Origin: Candidatus Desulfobacillus denitrificans
GTDB lineage: Bacteria > Pseudomonadota > Gammaproteobacteria > Burkholderiales > Rhodocyclaceae
NCBI GenBank assembly: GCA_017347485.1
Contig: AP021857.1
Span: forward strand, 1,469,390 to 1,533,389
Direction of reading: 5' to 3'
DNA length: 64,000 nucleotides
A program made the position numbers and the translations under genes. The notes under the pieces were generated by a model. The model made no database searches. It had not been told where the DNA came from and saw only the letters and a program-made list of their open reading frames with translations. Below, piece after piece: positions 45,517 to 54,699 of this stretch; position 1 is the first letter of the stretch, and the number at the start of each line of letters is the position of its first letter.

Positions 45517-46067
45517 CACCGGACTTCCTTCCATTTGGTCACCTCGTAGCGCGCGATGCTCACTGCTTCGTGCCAGAAGTTGGGCGGCAGGCCGGCCTTG
45601 CGCTTGAGCTGCTGCATGAACTGCTGCGGCTCGGGCAGGCTTTCCCACACCTGCGGCAGGAAGGTGCTGCGGTGGCGTCCGTACTGGAAGACGATGCCGT
45701 CGACGCCCGGCCGCAGCTGGGCCATGAAGTCGGCCTCATCGCGGAAGCTGATGGCCATGGCGGGCGTGAGCAGCGAGACCTCGACGCGGGTGTGCTCGAA
45801 TTCCTCGACGGCGAGCGGCGCGAAACGCGGGTCGCGGAAGGCGGCGGCCAGCGCGTTCTCGCGCACGTCCAGCCCGAGCGGACGATGCGCCTCGAGCGAG
45901 CCGATGCAGCCGCGCAAATCGCCCTGCCGGGTGAGGGTGACGAAGCTGGCGCCGGGCTGGTCGAGCGCCGCGTGCCGGTGCGTTGCCCCGCCGTGGCGGC
46001 CGAAACGTTCGGCGATGGCGTTTCGTGCATGCGCCAGCAGCATATTGCCGAGTTCAGTTTCGTCCAT
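45516..46067 (-). CDS. amrA: AmmeMemoRadiSam system protein A (AMMECR1 family)
   Basis: A 183-residue protein of the AMMECR1 family, with the invariant LRGCIGSLEAHRPLGLDVRENALAAAFRDPRF (about 50-80). Conserved from bacteria to human, biochemical role unknown. It overlaps amrB by 14 bases and amrS by one stop codon, so the three products are coupled. Confidence 0.92.
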   Translation of the reverse strand: MDETELGNMLLAHARNAIAERFGRHGGATHRHAALDQPGASFVTLTRQGDLRGCIGSLEAHRPLGLDVRENALAAAFRDPRFAPLAVEEFEHTRVEVSLLTPAMAISFRDEADFMAQLRPGVDGIVFQYGRHRSTFLPQVWESLPEPQQFMQQLKRKAGLPPNFWHEAVSIARYEVTKWKEVR

Positions 46068-46869
46068 CGGGATTTTCGGTGAGGGCGAAGGAGGCATAGC
46101 CGACGACGCGGGCGCGGTTGCCGGCGGTATCGCCGGAGTTGCGCAGGTCGAGCAGTTCGATGCGCATGCCGCGCCGGCGGGCGCAGAGCAGCAGGCCGTT
46201 GATCGGTGTCGCGCCGCAGGCCTGCTCATGATCGAGCCTGGAATCGCCGGCGAGGATCGCGTCGACGGTGTGGCGGTCGATGCCCTGCGCCTGGGCGTAA
46301 GTGTGGAAGTGCGACAGGTCGGAACTGACGAGGATCAGCGTCTCCGGCCCGCCCCAGAGGAGGTCGAGCACCTCCGCCACCTGGACGGGCGCCGCCGCGC
46401 CGACGGCGAAGGGCAGCAGGGTGAAGTCGTCGAGCACCGTCTGCAGGAAGGGCAGTTGCACCTCCAGGGAGTGCTCGAGGTTGTGCGCGACGTCGCTGGC
46501 GGAAACCTGGGGCAGGGCGAGCGCGGCGCACGCACCCTCGGCGTCGATGGCGACGCAGCCAAGCGGGGTGGCGAAACCCTCGGCTGCCGGCAGGGCCAGG
46601 CCGCGGATCGGCACGCGGTGCGCCGGGCCGAGCAGCACGACGCGGCGGATCGTCCGGCGCAACGGCGCCAGACGAGCGTAGGCCTGCGCGGCAACGGCGC
46701 CGGAATAGACGTAGCCGGCGTGCGGCACGATCAGCGCCTTCGGTGTCGTCGGTTCGGCGGCAGGAACGGCAGCAAGATAGGCCTGGATGTCGCGCACGAG
46801 TTCATCCGCATCCGCCGGATAGAACAGGCCGGCGACGGCGGGCGGACGGATATGGGCGGATGGATTCAT
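46054..46869 (-). CDS. amrB: AmmeMemoRadiSam system protein B (Memo family)
   Basis: A 271-residue Memo-family protein. IVPHAGYVYSGAVAAQAY (His near 51), LLGPAHRV, LEHSLEVQLPFLQ and VSSDLSHFHTYAQA provide the conserved His/Asp/Cys metal site shared with class III extradiol dioxygenases. The start MNPSAHIRPP is chosen over an upstream ATG that adds 25 residues. First gene of the amrB-amrA-amrS-hydrolase operon. Confidence 0.92.
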   Translation of the reverse strand: MNPSAHIRPPAVAGLFYPADADELVRDIQAYLAAVPAAEPTTPKALIVPHAGYVYSGAVAAQAYARLAPLRRTIRRVVLLGPAHRVPIRGLALPAAEGFATPLGCVAIDAEGACAALALPQVSASDVAHNLEHSLEVQLPFLQTVLDDFTLLPFAVGAAAPVQVAEVLDLLWGGPETLILVSSDLSHFHTYAQAQGIDRHTVDAILAGDSRLDHEQACGATPINGLLLCARRRGMRIELLDLRNSGDTAGNRARVVGYASFALTENPDGRN

Positions 46870-46952
46870 TGCTGTTTCAGTTTGGGTGGCGGGGCTTCGA
46901 ATCAAGTCTCTTTTTTGATTATAGGCAGGCCCCGCCAAGGGCACTTACGCCG

Positions 46953-46976
46953 CTTGGTGCGCCGCACCACGCCAAG
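46953..46976. other. Inverted repeat upstream of the rnfB promoter
   Basis: CTTGG...CCAAG encloses TGGTGCG-C-CGCACCA, so two alternative stems are possible. It shares GCACCACGCCA with the hairpin at 47154-47174, on the other side of the promoter. It could be a terminator for neither gene (no T run); an operator or a repeat is more likely. Confidence 0.4.
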
Positions 46977-47073
46977 TTTCCGGTTTAAGAAAATATGTTT
47001 TACTATATGAAAAGCCGATTCAACTATCAGACAGATATAAGGAAAACTTTGGGTAATCATATATAGGACTTTG

Positions 47074-47102
47074 TTGTTGCGTCGCCGCGAAATTCCTATA
47101 CT
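47074..47102 (+). promoter_or_regulatory. Probable promoter of the rnfB-PFOR-rnfCDGEA operon
   Basis: TTGTTG (47074-47079), 17-nt spacer, TATACT (47097-47102), within an AT-rich stretch. Transcription would start about 260 nt before rnfB. Confidence 0.5.
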
Positions 47103-47123
47103 TTGCTCCACACGAACGCCTGC

Positions 47124-47204
47124 TACGCAACCGCGTTGCTTGCGTATCACCCGGCCTGGCGCACCACGCCAGGCTGTCCAGTAAGCCGGATCCGATCTCC
47201 GGCT
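47124..47204 (+). promoter_or_regulatory. Three consecutive hairpins in the rnfB leader
   Basis: Hairpin 1: TACGCAAC with GTTGC-TT-GCGTA (47124-47146). Hairpin 2: GCCTGGC with GCCAGGC, 7 bp (47154-47174). Hairpin 3: AGCCGGA with TCCGGCT, 7 bp (47184-47204). They follow directly after the probable promoter. Not a riboswitch class I recognise. Confidence 0.45.
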
Positions 47205-47369
47205 GCACCGTGAGTGGCTGCCGCCGCCGCGCCCGCAAGGCAAGGCCCGTCATCCGCCAGGTTCCAGCGTCTGTTTTTCTTTGCCCGGGATGCGCTCGGC
47301 GTGTCCGTATGGCTTTCAGACCCTGGTGTAGTCATGGTTATTTGAACCTTAAAGGTTTTGGCTCGCAGC

Positions 47370-48251
47370 ATGGGATCGATGACGAACCTCGCCTACGCCG
47401 GCGCCTTCATGGCGCTGCTCGGCGTCGCCCTCGCCGGCGTGATCGCCTTCGCCAACCGGCGTCTTTACGTTTATGAAGACCCGCGCATCGACGAAGTCGA
47501 GGCCCTGCTGCCGAAATCCAACTGCGGCGCCTGCGGCACCGCCGGCTGCCGCAACTTCGCCGAGAAGGTCGTCGCCGGCGAGATCATGCCGGCGCAGTGC
47601 ACGGTGAATGCGCCGGCGCAGAACGCGGTGATCGCCGATCTCCTCGGCGTCGATGCCGGCTCGGTGGAGAAGCGGGTGGCGCGGCTGGCCTGCGCCGGCG
47701 GCAAGCACGTCGCCTACCTGCGCGCGCGCTATGCCGGCCACACCTCCTGCCGCGCGGCGGCGGTGGTCAGCGGCGGCGGCAAGGACTGCGCCTGGGGCTG
47801 CCTCGGGCTGGCCGATTGCGAAGTCGTCTGCAATTTCGACGCCATCCACATGGACGCCCACGGCCTGCCGGTGGTGGATGCCGACCGATGCACCGCCTGC
47901 AACGACTGCGTCGAGGTCTGCCCGAAGGGCCTGTTCTCGCTGGAGCCCGTCTCGCGCAAGCTGTGGGTGGCGTGCAAGAACCTCGCCGACGGCGACACGG
48001 CGGAGAAGTCCTGCGAAGTGGCGTGCACCGCCTGCGGCAAATGCGTCGTCGATGCCGCCCCCGGCGTGATGAAGCTGGAGAACAACCTGGCGGTGATCGA
48101 CTACGCGCAGAACGCGCGCGCGGCGAAAGCCGCCATCGAGCGCTGCCCGACCGGCGCCATCGTCTGGTTCGACAACCCGAATTTCTCCGTCAAGGGCGCG
48201 GAAGCCAAGAAGATCCTGCGCCAGAACGAACTCCCCCTGATTAGCGCGTGA
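47370..48251 (+). CDS. rnfB: Rnf electron transport complex subunit RnfB
   Basis: A 293-residue membrane-anchored FeS protein. One N-terminal helix (about 8-28), then NCGACGTAGCRNFA with a later C ([4Fe-4S] typical of RnfB, about 50-80). Ferredoxin-like motifs follow: CAWGCLGLADCEVVC, CTACNDCVEVC and CTACGKCVVDAAPGV with ERC. RnfB accepts electrons from ferredoxin. ATG 47370 or ATG 47379 (preceded by GGGA) may be the start. It leads the operon, unlike the usual rnfABCDGE order. Confidence 0.9.
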   Translation: MGSMTNLAYAGAFMALLGVALAGVIAFANRRLYVYEDPRIDEVEALLPKSNCGACGTAGCRNFAEKVVAGEIMPAQCTVNAPAQNAVIADLLGVDAGSVEKRVARLACAGGKHVAYLRARYAGHTSCRAAAVVSGGGKDCAWGCLGLADCEVVCNFDAIHMDAHGLPVVDADRCTACNDCVEVCPKGLFSLEPVSRKLWVACKNLADGDTAEKSCEVACTACGKCVVDAAPGVMKLENNLAVIDYAQNARAAKAAIERCPTGAIVWFDNPNFSVKGAEAKKILRQNELPLISA

Positions 48252-48260
48252 GGTAATGCC

Positions 48261-51200
48261 ATGCTGAAGAAGCTCATGGAGTACAAGCTGTTCGAGACCG
48301 CCCCCGGCGCCGGCAAGGACAAGACGCAGGTGAAATATCCGGGCGTGCGCGACGCGGTCGACGGCAACACCGCCGTCATCCACGTCGAGCGCGAGGCTTC
48401 GGATGCCGCCGGCGCCTATCCGATCACGCCGTCCACCCAGATGGGCGAGTACTGGGCCGAAGCCTCCGCCGCCGGCCACCTCAACATCTCCGACCGCCCG
48501 CTGATCTTCATCGAACCGGAATCCGAGCACGCCGCCGCCGGCGTCACCGCCGGCATGTCGATGACCGGCCTGCGTGCCGTGAATTTCTCTTCCGGCCAGG
48601 GCGTCGCCTTCATGCACGAATCGCTTTATGCCGCCGTCGGCAAGCGGCTGCCCTACGTGCTCAACATGGGCTGCCGCGCCATCACCAAGGCCAGCCTCAA
48701 CGTGCATGCCGGCCACGACGACTACCATTGCATCGACGACACCGGCTTCATCCAGGTCATGGCGAAGGACGCCCAGGGCGCCGCCGACCTCAACCTCATC
48801 GCGCGCAAGGCCGCCGAGCTGTCGCTCACCCCGGCCATCGTCGGCCAGGACGGCTTCCTCACCACCCACCTGATCGAGTCGGTGCGCCTGCCCGAGCGCG
48901 AGCTGGTGGCCGAATACCTCGGCAAGCCGGACGACCTCATCGACACGCCGACGCCGGCCCAGGCCATGCTCTACGGCCCGAAGCGCCGCCGCGTGCCGGC
49001 GATCTGGGACGTAGACGTGCCGCTGCTCTCCGGCTCGGTGCAGAACCAGGACGCCTACATGCAGGCGGTGGCCGGCCAGCGGCCGTACTTCTTCGACCAC
49101 ATCGGGGACATCACCGACCGCTGCATGGCCGAATACGCAGAGCTGACCGGGCGCCAATACAAGCGCGTCGCCACCTACCGCTGCGAGGACGCCGAGTACC
49201 TGATCCTCGGCATGGGCAGCATGATCGTGCAGGCCGAGGCGGTCGCCGATTACCTGCGCGAGACGCGCAAATTGAAGGTCGGCGTGGTCGACCTGACCCT
49301 GTTCCGCCCCTTCCCGGGCGACCTGCTCGGCGCCATCCTCAAGGGCAGGAAGGGCGTGGCGGTGCTGGAGCGCACCGACCAGCCGCTGGCCGAGGACTTG
49401 CCGCTGATGCGCGAGGTGCGCGCCACCGTCACCAAATGCATCGAGAACGGCGCCTGCGTCGCCGGCGACAAGCCGGCGTATCCGGGCTACGCCGCCTACG
49501 CCTCGGCCAAGGACATGCCGCGCCTGTACTCGGGCTGCTACGGCCTGGGTTCGCGCGACATGCAGCCGGAGGCGCTGATCGGCGCCGTCGAGAACATGCT
49601 GCCGAATGCGCCGCAGAAGAAGTTCTTCTACCTGTCGGTGGATTTCGTGCGCGACACGCCGGCCAACCCGAAGGACGAGATCCACAACCAGAACATCCTC
49701 GAGGCCTATCCGCGCATCCGCGAGCTGGCGCTGCGCGGCAGCGAGAACCCGAACCTGCTGCCGAAGGACTCGATCACGGTGCGCATGCACTCGGTCGGCG
49801 GCTGGGGCGCCATCACCACCGGCAAGAACCTGGCGATGACGCTGTACGAGCTGCTCGGCTGGGACATCAAGGCCAACCCGAAGTACGGCTCGGAGAAGAA
49901 GGGCCAGCCGACCACCTACTACCTGTCGGCGGCGCCGGAGCCGATCCGCGTGAACTGCGAGTATGTCTATGTGGATGTCGTGCTCTCGCCCGATCCCAAC
50001 GTGCATGAGCACTCCAATCCGGTCGCCGGCCTGAAGAAGGGCGGCGTCTTCATCGTGCAGAGCAACCGCTCCGCCGAGGACCTGTGGGCCAGCTTCCCGC
50101 TGTGGATGCAGAAGCAGATCGTCGACAACGACATCCGCGTCTTCTACCTCGACGCCTTCCAGATCGCGCGCGAGGAGGCCGGCTCGGCCGACCTGCAGCT
50201 GCGCATGCAGGGCATCGCCTTCCAGGGCGCCTTCTTCGCCGCCAGCCCGGTGATGAAGAACGCCAATCTGACCGAGGAGAAGCTGTTCAAGGCCATCGAG
50301 GACCAGCTGCAGGCGAAGTTCGGCGGCAAGGGCAAGCGCGTGGTGGACGACAACCTGCGCGTGGTGCGGCGCGGCTTCACGGAACTCAAGGAGATCACCG
50401 AAAAGTCAGTCGGCGCGACACGGCGCAGCCTGCGTGAAAAAGCCGCCGGCCTGCCGGTGATGCTCAAGCAGATGCCGGAAGGCGACGGCAAGGTCGCCGA
50501 CATCCACCGCTTCTGGGAGCAGACCGGCAGCTTCTACGCCACCGGCAAGGGCTCCGACAACCTAGTCGATCCCTTCATCGGCGCCTCGCTGATACCCGCC
50601 GCCACCGGCGTCTTCCGCGACATGACGCAGATCCGCTTCGAGTATCCGGAGTGGATAGCCGAGAACTGCACGGCCTGCGGCAACTGCTACACCGAGTGCC
50701 CGGACAGCGCCATCCCCGGACTGGTCAGCACGGTAGCCGACGTCTTCAACACGGCGGTGACGCGCGTCGAGCGCGGCGGCCGGCCGACGCGCTATCTCCG
50801 CCGCGCCGTGCGCACGCTGGAGAAGAAGCTGCGCGGCATGATCGGCGGCGACGCCGTCTCGGTGCGCCCGCTCATCGACGACGCCATCAACGCCGTCGTC
50901 GCCGAGGCGCCGGAAGCCGAGCGCCAGGGCCTCGCCGAGGAGTTCCGCCTCTTCCGCGAGTCGCTCGGCGACTTCCAGTTCGGTACCACCAAGCCCTACT
51001 GGACGCAGAAGGAAAAGAAGGGCAAGGGCGCGGGCGGCCTGTTCTCCATCACCATCAACCCCTACACCTGCAAGGGCTGCGCGCTGTGCGTCAAGGTCTG
51101 CGAGGACGACGCCCTGCGCATGGTGCCGCAGACCGAGGAGTCGGTCGAGCGCCTGCGCCGCGACTGGAATTTCTGGCTCGACCTGCCGACGACGCCGAAG

Positions 51201-53210
51201 GAATACGGCCGCATCGACAGCCTCGACGAGAAGATCGGCGCGCTGGAGACGCTGCTGCTCGACAAGCAGAACTACGGCTCGATGCCCTGCGGCGACGGCG
51301 CCTGCCTCGGTTGCGGCGAGAAGACCGCCATCCACCTGTTCACCGGCACGGTGACGGCGCTGATGCAGCCGCGCGTGGAGAAGCACGTCGCGCACCTCGA
51401 CGAGCTGATCGGGCGCCTGGAGAAGCACATCCGCATGAAGCTGACCGAATCGGTGGACCTCTCCGACACCGGCGCCGTGCTGCAGGCGGTGAATGCCGCC
51501 AAGGACCAGGATCTGACGCTGGCCAGCCTGGCGGCGAAGATCATGGAGAACAAGCCGTCGCGCCCGCTCGACCCGGCCTGGGTGAAGTGGGCGACCCAGC
51601 TCATCGAGAAGCTGAAGGACCTGAAGTGGCGCTATGCCGAGGGCCCGGCCAAGCGCGGCCGCGCGGCGATGGGCATCGTGAACTCCACCGGCTGCACCTC
51701 GGTGTGGGGCTCGACCTATCCCTTCCACCCGTATCCCTTCCCCTGGACCAGCCACCTGTTCCAGGACTCGCCCTCGGTGGCGATGGGCATCTTCGAGGGC
51801 CACATGGCGAAGATGGCGGAGGGCTTCAAGGCGGTGCGCATGGCCGAGCTCGAGCTCGCCGGCGAGTACAGCGCCGAGAAGCACGAGGACTTCTTCCGCC
51901 GCTTCAACTGGCAGCAGTTCTCCGAAGGGGAATGGCTGCTCTGCCCGCCGGTGGTCTCGCTCGGCGGCGACGGCGCCATGTACGACATCGGCTTCCAGAA
52001 CCTGTCGCGCGCCCTGATGTCCGGCATGCCGATCAAGGTGCTGGTGGTGGACACGCAGGTGTATTCCAACACCGGCGGCCAGGCCTGCACCTCGGGCTTC
52101 ATCAGCCAGATCTCCGACATGGCGCCGTTCGGCGCCGCCCAGCGCGGCAAGCAGGAGACGCGCAAGGAGATCAGCCTGATCGGCATGGCGCACCGCACGT
52201 CCTACGTGATGTCCGGCACCATCGCCCACAGCAACCACCTGATCGAGAGCTACATCGACGGCCTCAACTCGCGCCGCCCGGCGCTGTTCAACATCTACGC
52301 GGTGTGCCCGCCGGAGCACGGCATCGGCGACGACAAGAGCGTGGACCAGAGCAAGCTGGCGGTGGAGGGGCGCGCCTATCCGCTGTTCCGCTTCGATCCG
52401 GATGCCGGCACCACCTTCTCGGAGTGCGTCAGCCTCGAGGGCAACCCGGCGCTGGAGCAGGACTGGCCGACCTACACCCTGAGCTACACCGACGAGAACG
52501 GCGCCGCGCAGAAGATGGAGCTGCCGATGACCTTCGCCGACTTCGCGGCGACGGAGGGCCGTTTCGGCAAGCAGTTCAGGAAGGCGCCGCCGGAGACCTG
52601 GAACGACGACATGGTGCCGGTGGCGGATTTCCTGAAACTCGCCAAGGACGAGCGCGAGGGCAAGTTCCCCTTCATCTGGGCCACCGACCAGAAGAACCGC
52701 CTGACGCGCCTGCTGATCACCGAGGACCTGGTGCGCGCCTGCGAGGAGCGCCTCAACTTCTGGAAGCAGCTGAAGGACGTCGCCGGCCTCAATCGGGCCG
52801 AGGTGGACACCGGGCTGCTGGCCGACCAGGTGCGCGCCGAGCTGCTGGCAAAGATCACCGCCAGCCTGGGCGTCGGCGGCATGGGCATGCCGGCCGCCAA
52901 CGCGCCGCCGCACATTTCCACGCAGGGTGCCGCGCAGGGCAACGCCCCGGCGGCCGACGGCTACGAGCCGGTGTGGGTCGAGTCGCCCGAGTGCACCGCC
53001 TGCGACGAGTGCACCAGCATCGCGCCGAAGGTCTTCGTCTACAACGACCAGAAGCAGGCCATCGTGGTGAACCCGAAGGGCGCCAGGTTCGCCGATATCG
53101 TCAAGGCGGCGGAGAAGTGCACCGCCGGCTGCCTGCATCCCGGCACGCCGTGGAACATGAACGAGCCGGGCATCGAGAAGCTGATGGCGCGGGCGGCCAA
53201 GTACAACTGA
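48261..53210 (+). CDS. Pyruvate:ferredoxin (flavodoxin) oxidoreductase, extended form
   Basis: A single 1649-residue chain, far longer than the usual 1170-1200 of NifJ. N-terminal pyruvate-binding domain (AYPITPSTQMGEYWAEAS, about 54), gamma domain (HSVGGWGAITTGKNLA, about 512), two [4Fe-4S] motifs CTACGNCYTEC (from C803) and CKGCALCVKVC (from C937), and a TPP domain with CGDGACLGCGEK and GDGAMYDIGFQNL (GDG from 1236). A long helical insertion separates the two TPP segments. An additional C-terminal ferredoxin-like domain (CTACDEC from C1578, with CTAGCLHPG) ends the protein. It would oxidise pyruvate (or another 2-oxoacid) to acetyl-CoA and reduce ferredoxin for Rnf. Contains one 24-bp repeat. 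Confidence 0.9.
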   Translation: MLKKLMEYKLFETAPGAGKDKTQVKYPGVRDAVDGNTAVIHVEREASDAAGAYPITPSTQMGEYWAEASAAGHLNISDRPLIFIEPESEHAAAGVTAGMSMTGLRAVNFSSGQGVAFMHESLYAAVGKRLPYVLNMGCRAITKASLNVHAGHDDYHCIDDTGFIQVMAKDAQGAADLNLIARKAAELSLTPAIVGQDGFLTTHLIESVRLPERELVAEYLGKPDDLIDTPTPAQAMLYGPKRRRVPAIWDVDVPLLSGSVQNQDAYMQAVAGQRPYFFDHIGDITDRCMAEYAELTGRQYKRVATYRCEDAEYLILGMGSMIVQAEAVADYLRETRKLKVGVVDLTLFRPFPGDLLGAILKGRKGVAVLERTDQPLAEDLPLMREVRATVTKCIENGACVAGDKPAYPGYAAYASAKDMPRLYSGCYGLGSRDMQPEALIGAVENMLPNAPQKKFFYLSVDFVRDTPANPKDEIHNQNILEAYPRIRELALRGSENPNLLPKDSITVRMHSVGGWGAITTGKNLAMTLYELLGWDIKANPKYGSEKKGQPTTYYLSAAPEPIRVNCEYVYVDVVLSPDPNVHEHSNPVAGLKKGGVFIVQSNRSAEDLWASFPLWMQKQIVDNDIRVFYLDAFQIAREEAGSADLQLRMQGIAFQGAFFAASPVMKNANLTEEKLFKAIEDQLQAKFGGKGKRVVDDNLRVVRRGFTELKEITEKSVGATRRSLREKAAGLPVMLKQMPEGDGKVADIHRFWEQTGSFYATGKGSDNLVDPFIGASLIPAATGVFRDMTQIRFEYPEWIAENCTACGNCYTECPDSAIPGLVSTVADVFNTAVTRVERGGRPTRYLRRAVRTLEKKLRGMIGGDAVSVRPLIDDAINAVVAEAPEAERQGLAEEFRLFRESLGDFQFGTTKPYWTQKEKKGKGAGGLFSITINPYTCKGCALCVKVCEDDALRMVPQTEESVERLRRDWNFWLDLPTTPKEYGRIDSLDEKIGALETLLLDKQNYGSMPCGDGACLGCGEKTAIHLFTGTVTALMQPRVEKHVAHLDELIGRLEKHIRMKLTESVDLSDTGAVLQAVNAAKDQDLTLASLAAKIMENKPSRPLDPAWVKWATQLIEKLKDLKWRYAEGPAKRGRAAMGIVNSTGCTSVWGSTYPFHPYPFPWTSHLFQDSPSVAMGIFEGHMAKMAEGFKAVRMAELELAGEYSAEKHEDFFRRFNWQQFSEGEWLLCPPVVSLGGDGAMYDIGFQNLSRALMSGMPIKVLVVDTQVYSNTGGQACTSGFISQISDMAPFGAAQRGKQETRKEISLIGMAHRTSYVMSGTIAHSNHLIESYIDGLNSRRPALFNIYAVCPPEHGIGDDKSVDQSKLAVEGRAYPLFRFDPDAGTTFSECVSLEGNPALEQDWPTYTLSYTDENGAAQKMELPMTFADFAATEGRFGKQFRKAPPETWNDDMVPVADFLKLAKDEREGKFPFIWATDQKNRLTRLLITEDLVRACEERLNFWKQLKDVAGLNRAEVDTGLLADQVRAELLAKITASLGVGGMGMPAANAPPHISTQGAAQGNAPAADGYEPVWVESPECTACDECTSIAPKVFVYNDQKQAIVVNPKGARFADIVKAAEKCTAGCLHPGTPWNMNEPGIEKLMARAAKYN
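50402..50425 (+). repeat. 24-bp dispersed element, copy 16
   Basis: AAAGTCAGT, spacer CGGCGCGAC, ACGGCG. Sense orientation in the PFOR gene, read in the frame EKSVGATRR. Confidence 0.87.
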
Positions 53211-53225
53211 TGGAAACCGCTTTCG

Positions 53226-53311
53226 ACACAGAGTTCACAGAGGGGCAGAGGTCACAGAGATTCCTTATCTTGGCGTTCTCTGTGCACTCTGTGTCTCTGT
53301 GTTCTCCGTGT
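53226..53311. repeat. CACAGAG-rich imperfect inverted repeat, copy A
   Basis: Two 35-nt arms (53226-53260 and 53277-53311), both built from CACAGAG units and largely complementary, flank a 16-nt loop. It fills most of the 122-bp gap between the PFOR gene and rnfC. The same family occurs at 54700-54781. Confidence 0.8.
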
Positions 53312-53332
53312 TGATAGAGGTTTGAGGTTGCC

Positions 53333-54688
53333 ATGAAACTGCTGTCCTACTTCCGCGGCGAAGCCTTTCAGCGCGGCGTGCATCCGCCCGGCTGCAAGCA
53401 CACCGCCGACACGCCGATCCGCCGGCTGCCCTTCGCGCCGCGGCTCGTCGTGCCGCTGTCGCAGCACATCGGCAAGCCGTCGCGGCCGATCGTGCGCGTC
53501 GGCGAGGAGGTGCTGCGCGGCCAGCCCATCGCGGAGGCCGACGGCTGGCTGTCGGTGCCGCAGCACGCGCCGGCCACCGGGGTGGTCGAGGCCATCGAAC
53601 TGCGGCCGAGCGCGCGCGGGCCGTGGACCGAGTGCATCGTCATCCGCGTCTACGAGGCATCGACCCAGGAGGTGCTGTGGGGCACGCCGCAGGACATCGA
53701 CGCCTTTCCGCCGCAGGAGATCGTGCTGGCCGTGCAGCGCACCGGCATGGTCGGACTCGGCGGCGCCGCCTTCCCCAGCCACGCCAAGCTGACGGTGCCG
53801 GAGGGCGCCCGGGTGGAGACGCTGGTGGTGAACGGCTGCGAGTGCGAGCCGTACCTGACCTGCGACCACCGCGTCATGGTGGAGCAGGCGGCCGACCTGA
53901 TGACCGGCATCCGCCACGCCATGCGCGCCACCGGCGCGAGCCGGGCCATCATCGGCGTCGAGGACAACAAGCCGGCGGCGGCCGAGGCGATGCGCCGGGC
54001 GCTGCCGCCGCAGGGCAACATCTTCGTCGAGGAGGTGCCGACCAAGTACCCGCAGGGCTCGGAGAAGATGCTCATCACGGCGCTGTTCGGCGTCGAGGTG
54101 CCCTCGGGCAAGCTGCCCCTCTCGCTCGGCATGGTGGTGAACAACGTCGGCACCCTGGCGGCGCTGGGCCGGCTGCTGCCGGCGGGGCAGGGCCTGGTCG
54201 AGCGCGTCGTCACCGTCACCGGGCCCGGCGTGGCGCGGCCGGGCGACTATCGCGTGCCGCTCGGCACGCCGATCTCCTTCGTGCTCGACCATGCCGGCGC
54301 GCCCGCCTCGGTCGCCAACAATGCCAGGCAGGTGATCCTCGGCGGGCCGATGATGGGCCAGTCGGTGGCTTCCCTCGACGTGCCCGTGACCAAGGGCGTT
54401 TCCGGCGTGCTGGTGTTCCGCGGCGAGGACATGACGGGCCGGGAAGGGCGCAAGACCTACCCCTGCATCAAGTGCGGCGAATGCGTCGAGTCCTGCCCGA
54501 TGGGCCTGAATCCCTCCATGCTGGGCATGCTCGCCGCACGGCGCGAATACGACGCGATGGGCGAGCAGTACCACCTCGGCGACTGCTTCGAGTGCGGCTG
54601 CTGCACCTACACCTGTCCCTCCAATATTCCGCTGGTGCAGCAGTTCCGCGTCGCCAAGCAGATACTTCGAGAGAAGGCAGCGGCGTGA
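53333..54688 (+). CDS. rnfC: Rnf complex subunit RnfC
   Basis: A 451-residue peripheral subunit that binds NAD(H) and FMN. LPFAPRLVVPLSQHIGKPSRPIVRVGEEVLRGQ is the N-terminal SLBB-like region; GLGGAAFPSHAKLTVP is the nucleotide-binding segment (about 140). Two [4Fe-4S] motifs lie at the C-terminus: CIKCGECVESCPMGLNP (about 378) and CFECGCCTYTCPSNIPL (about 417). It is flanked on both sides by CACAGAG inverted repeats. Confidence 0.94.
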   Translation: MKLLSYFRGEAFQRGVHPPGCKHTADTPIRRLPFAPRLVVPLSQHIGKPSRPIVRVGEEVLRGQPIAEADGWLSVPQHAPATGVVEAIELRPSARGPWTECIVIRVYEASTQEVLWGTPQDIDAFPPQEIVLAVQRTGMVGLGGAAFPSHAKLTVPEGARVETLVVNGCECEPYLTCDHRVMVEQAADLMTGIRHAMRATGASRAIIGVEDNKPAAAEAMRRALPPQGNIFVEEVPTKYPQGSEKMLITALFGVEVPSGKLPLSLGMVVNNVGTLAALGRLLPAGQGLVERVVTVTGPGVARPGDYRVPLGTPISFVLDHAGAPASVANNARQVILGGPMMGQSVASLDVPVTKGVSGVLVFRGEDMTGREGRKTYPCIKCGECVESCPMGLNPSMLGMLAARREYDAMGEQYHLGDCFECGCCTYTCPSNIPLVQQFRVAKQILREKAAA

Positions 54689-54699
54689 GAAAGCTCTTT

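Larger units (their letters stand above)
46870..47369. other. 500-bp non-coding region between amrB and rnfB
   Basis: No gene recognised. The middle (about 46975-47100) is strikingly AT-rich for this genome and holds a probable promoter (47074-47102). Two related GC hairpins share GCACCACGCCA: one at 46953-46976, one at 47154-47174. Three hairpins follow the promoter (see separate entries), leaving an untranslated leader of about 260 nt before rnfB. No sigma-54 or NifA-type site was found. Confidence 0.6.

Noticed and set aside
47349..53138. Very long open frames on the minus strand (47349-50012 and 50562-53138) opposite rnfB and PFOR
   Set aside because: Their translations are low-complexity His/Asp/Gly/Val-rich sequence, the product of codon bias on the opposite strand; they match no family and lie across well-supported genes. 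The same holds for 2788-4176, 3837-6002, 10471-12615, 13991-16372 and 16003-18279.
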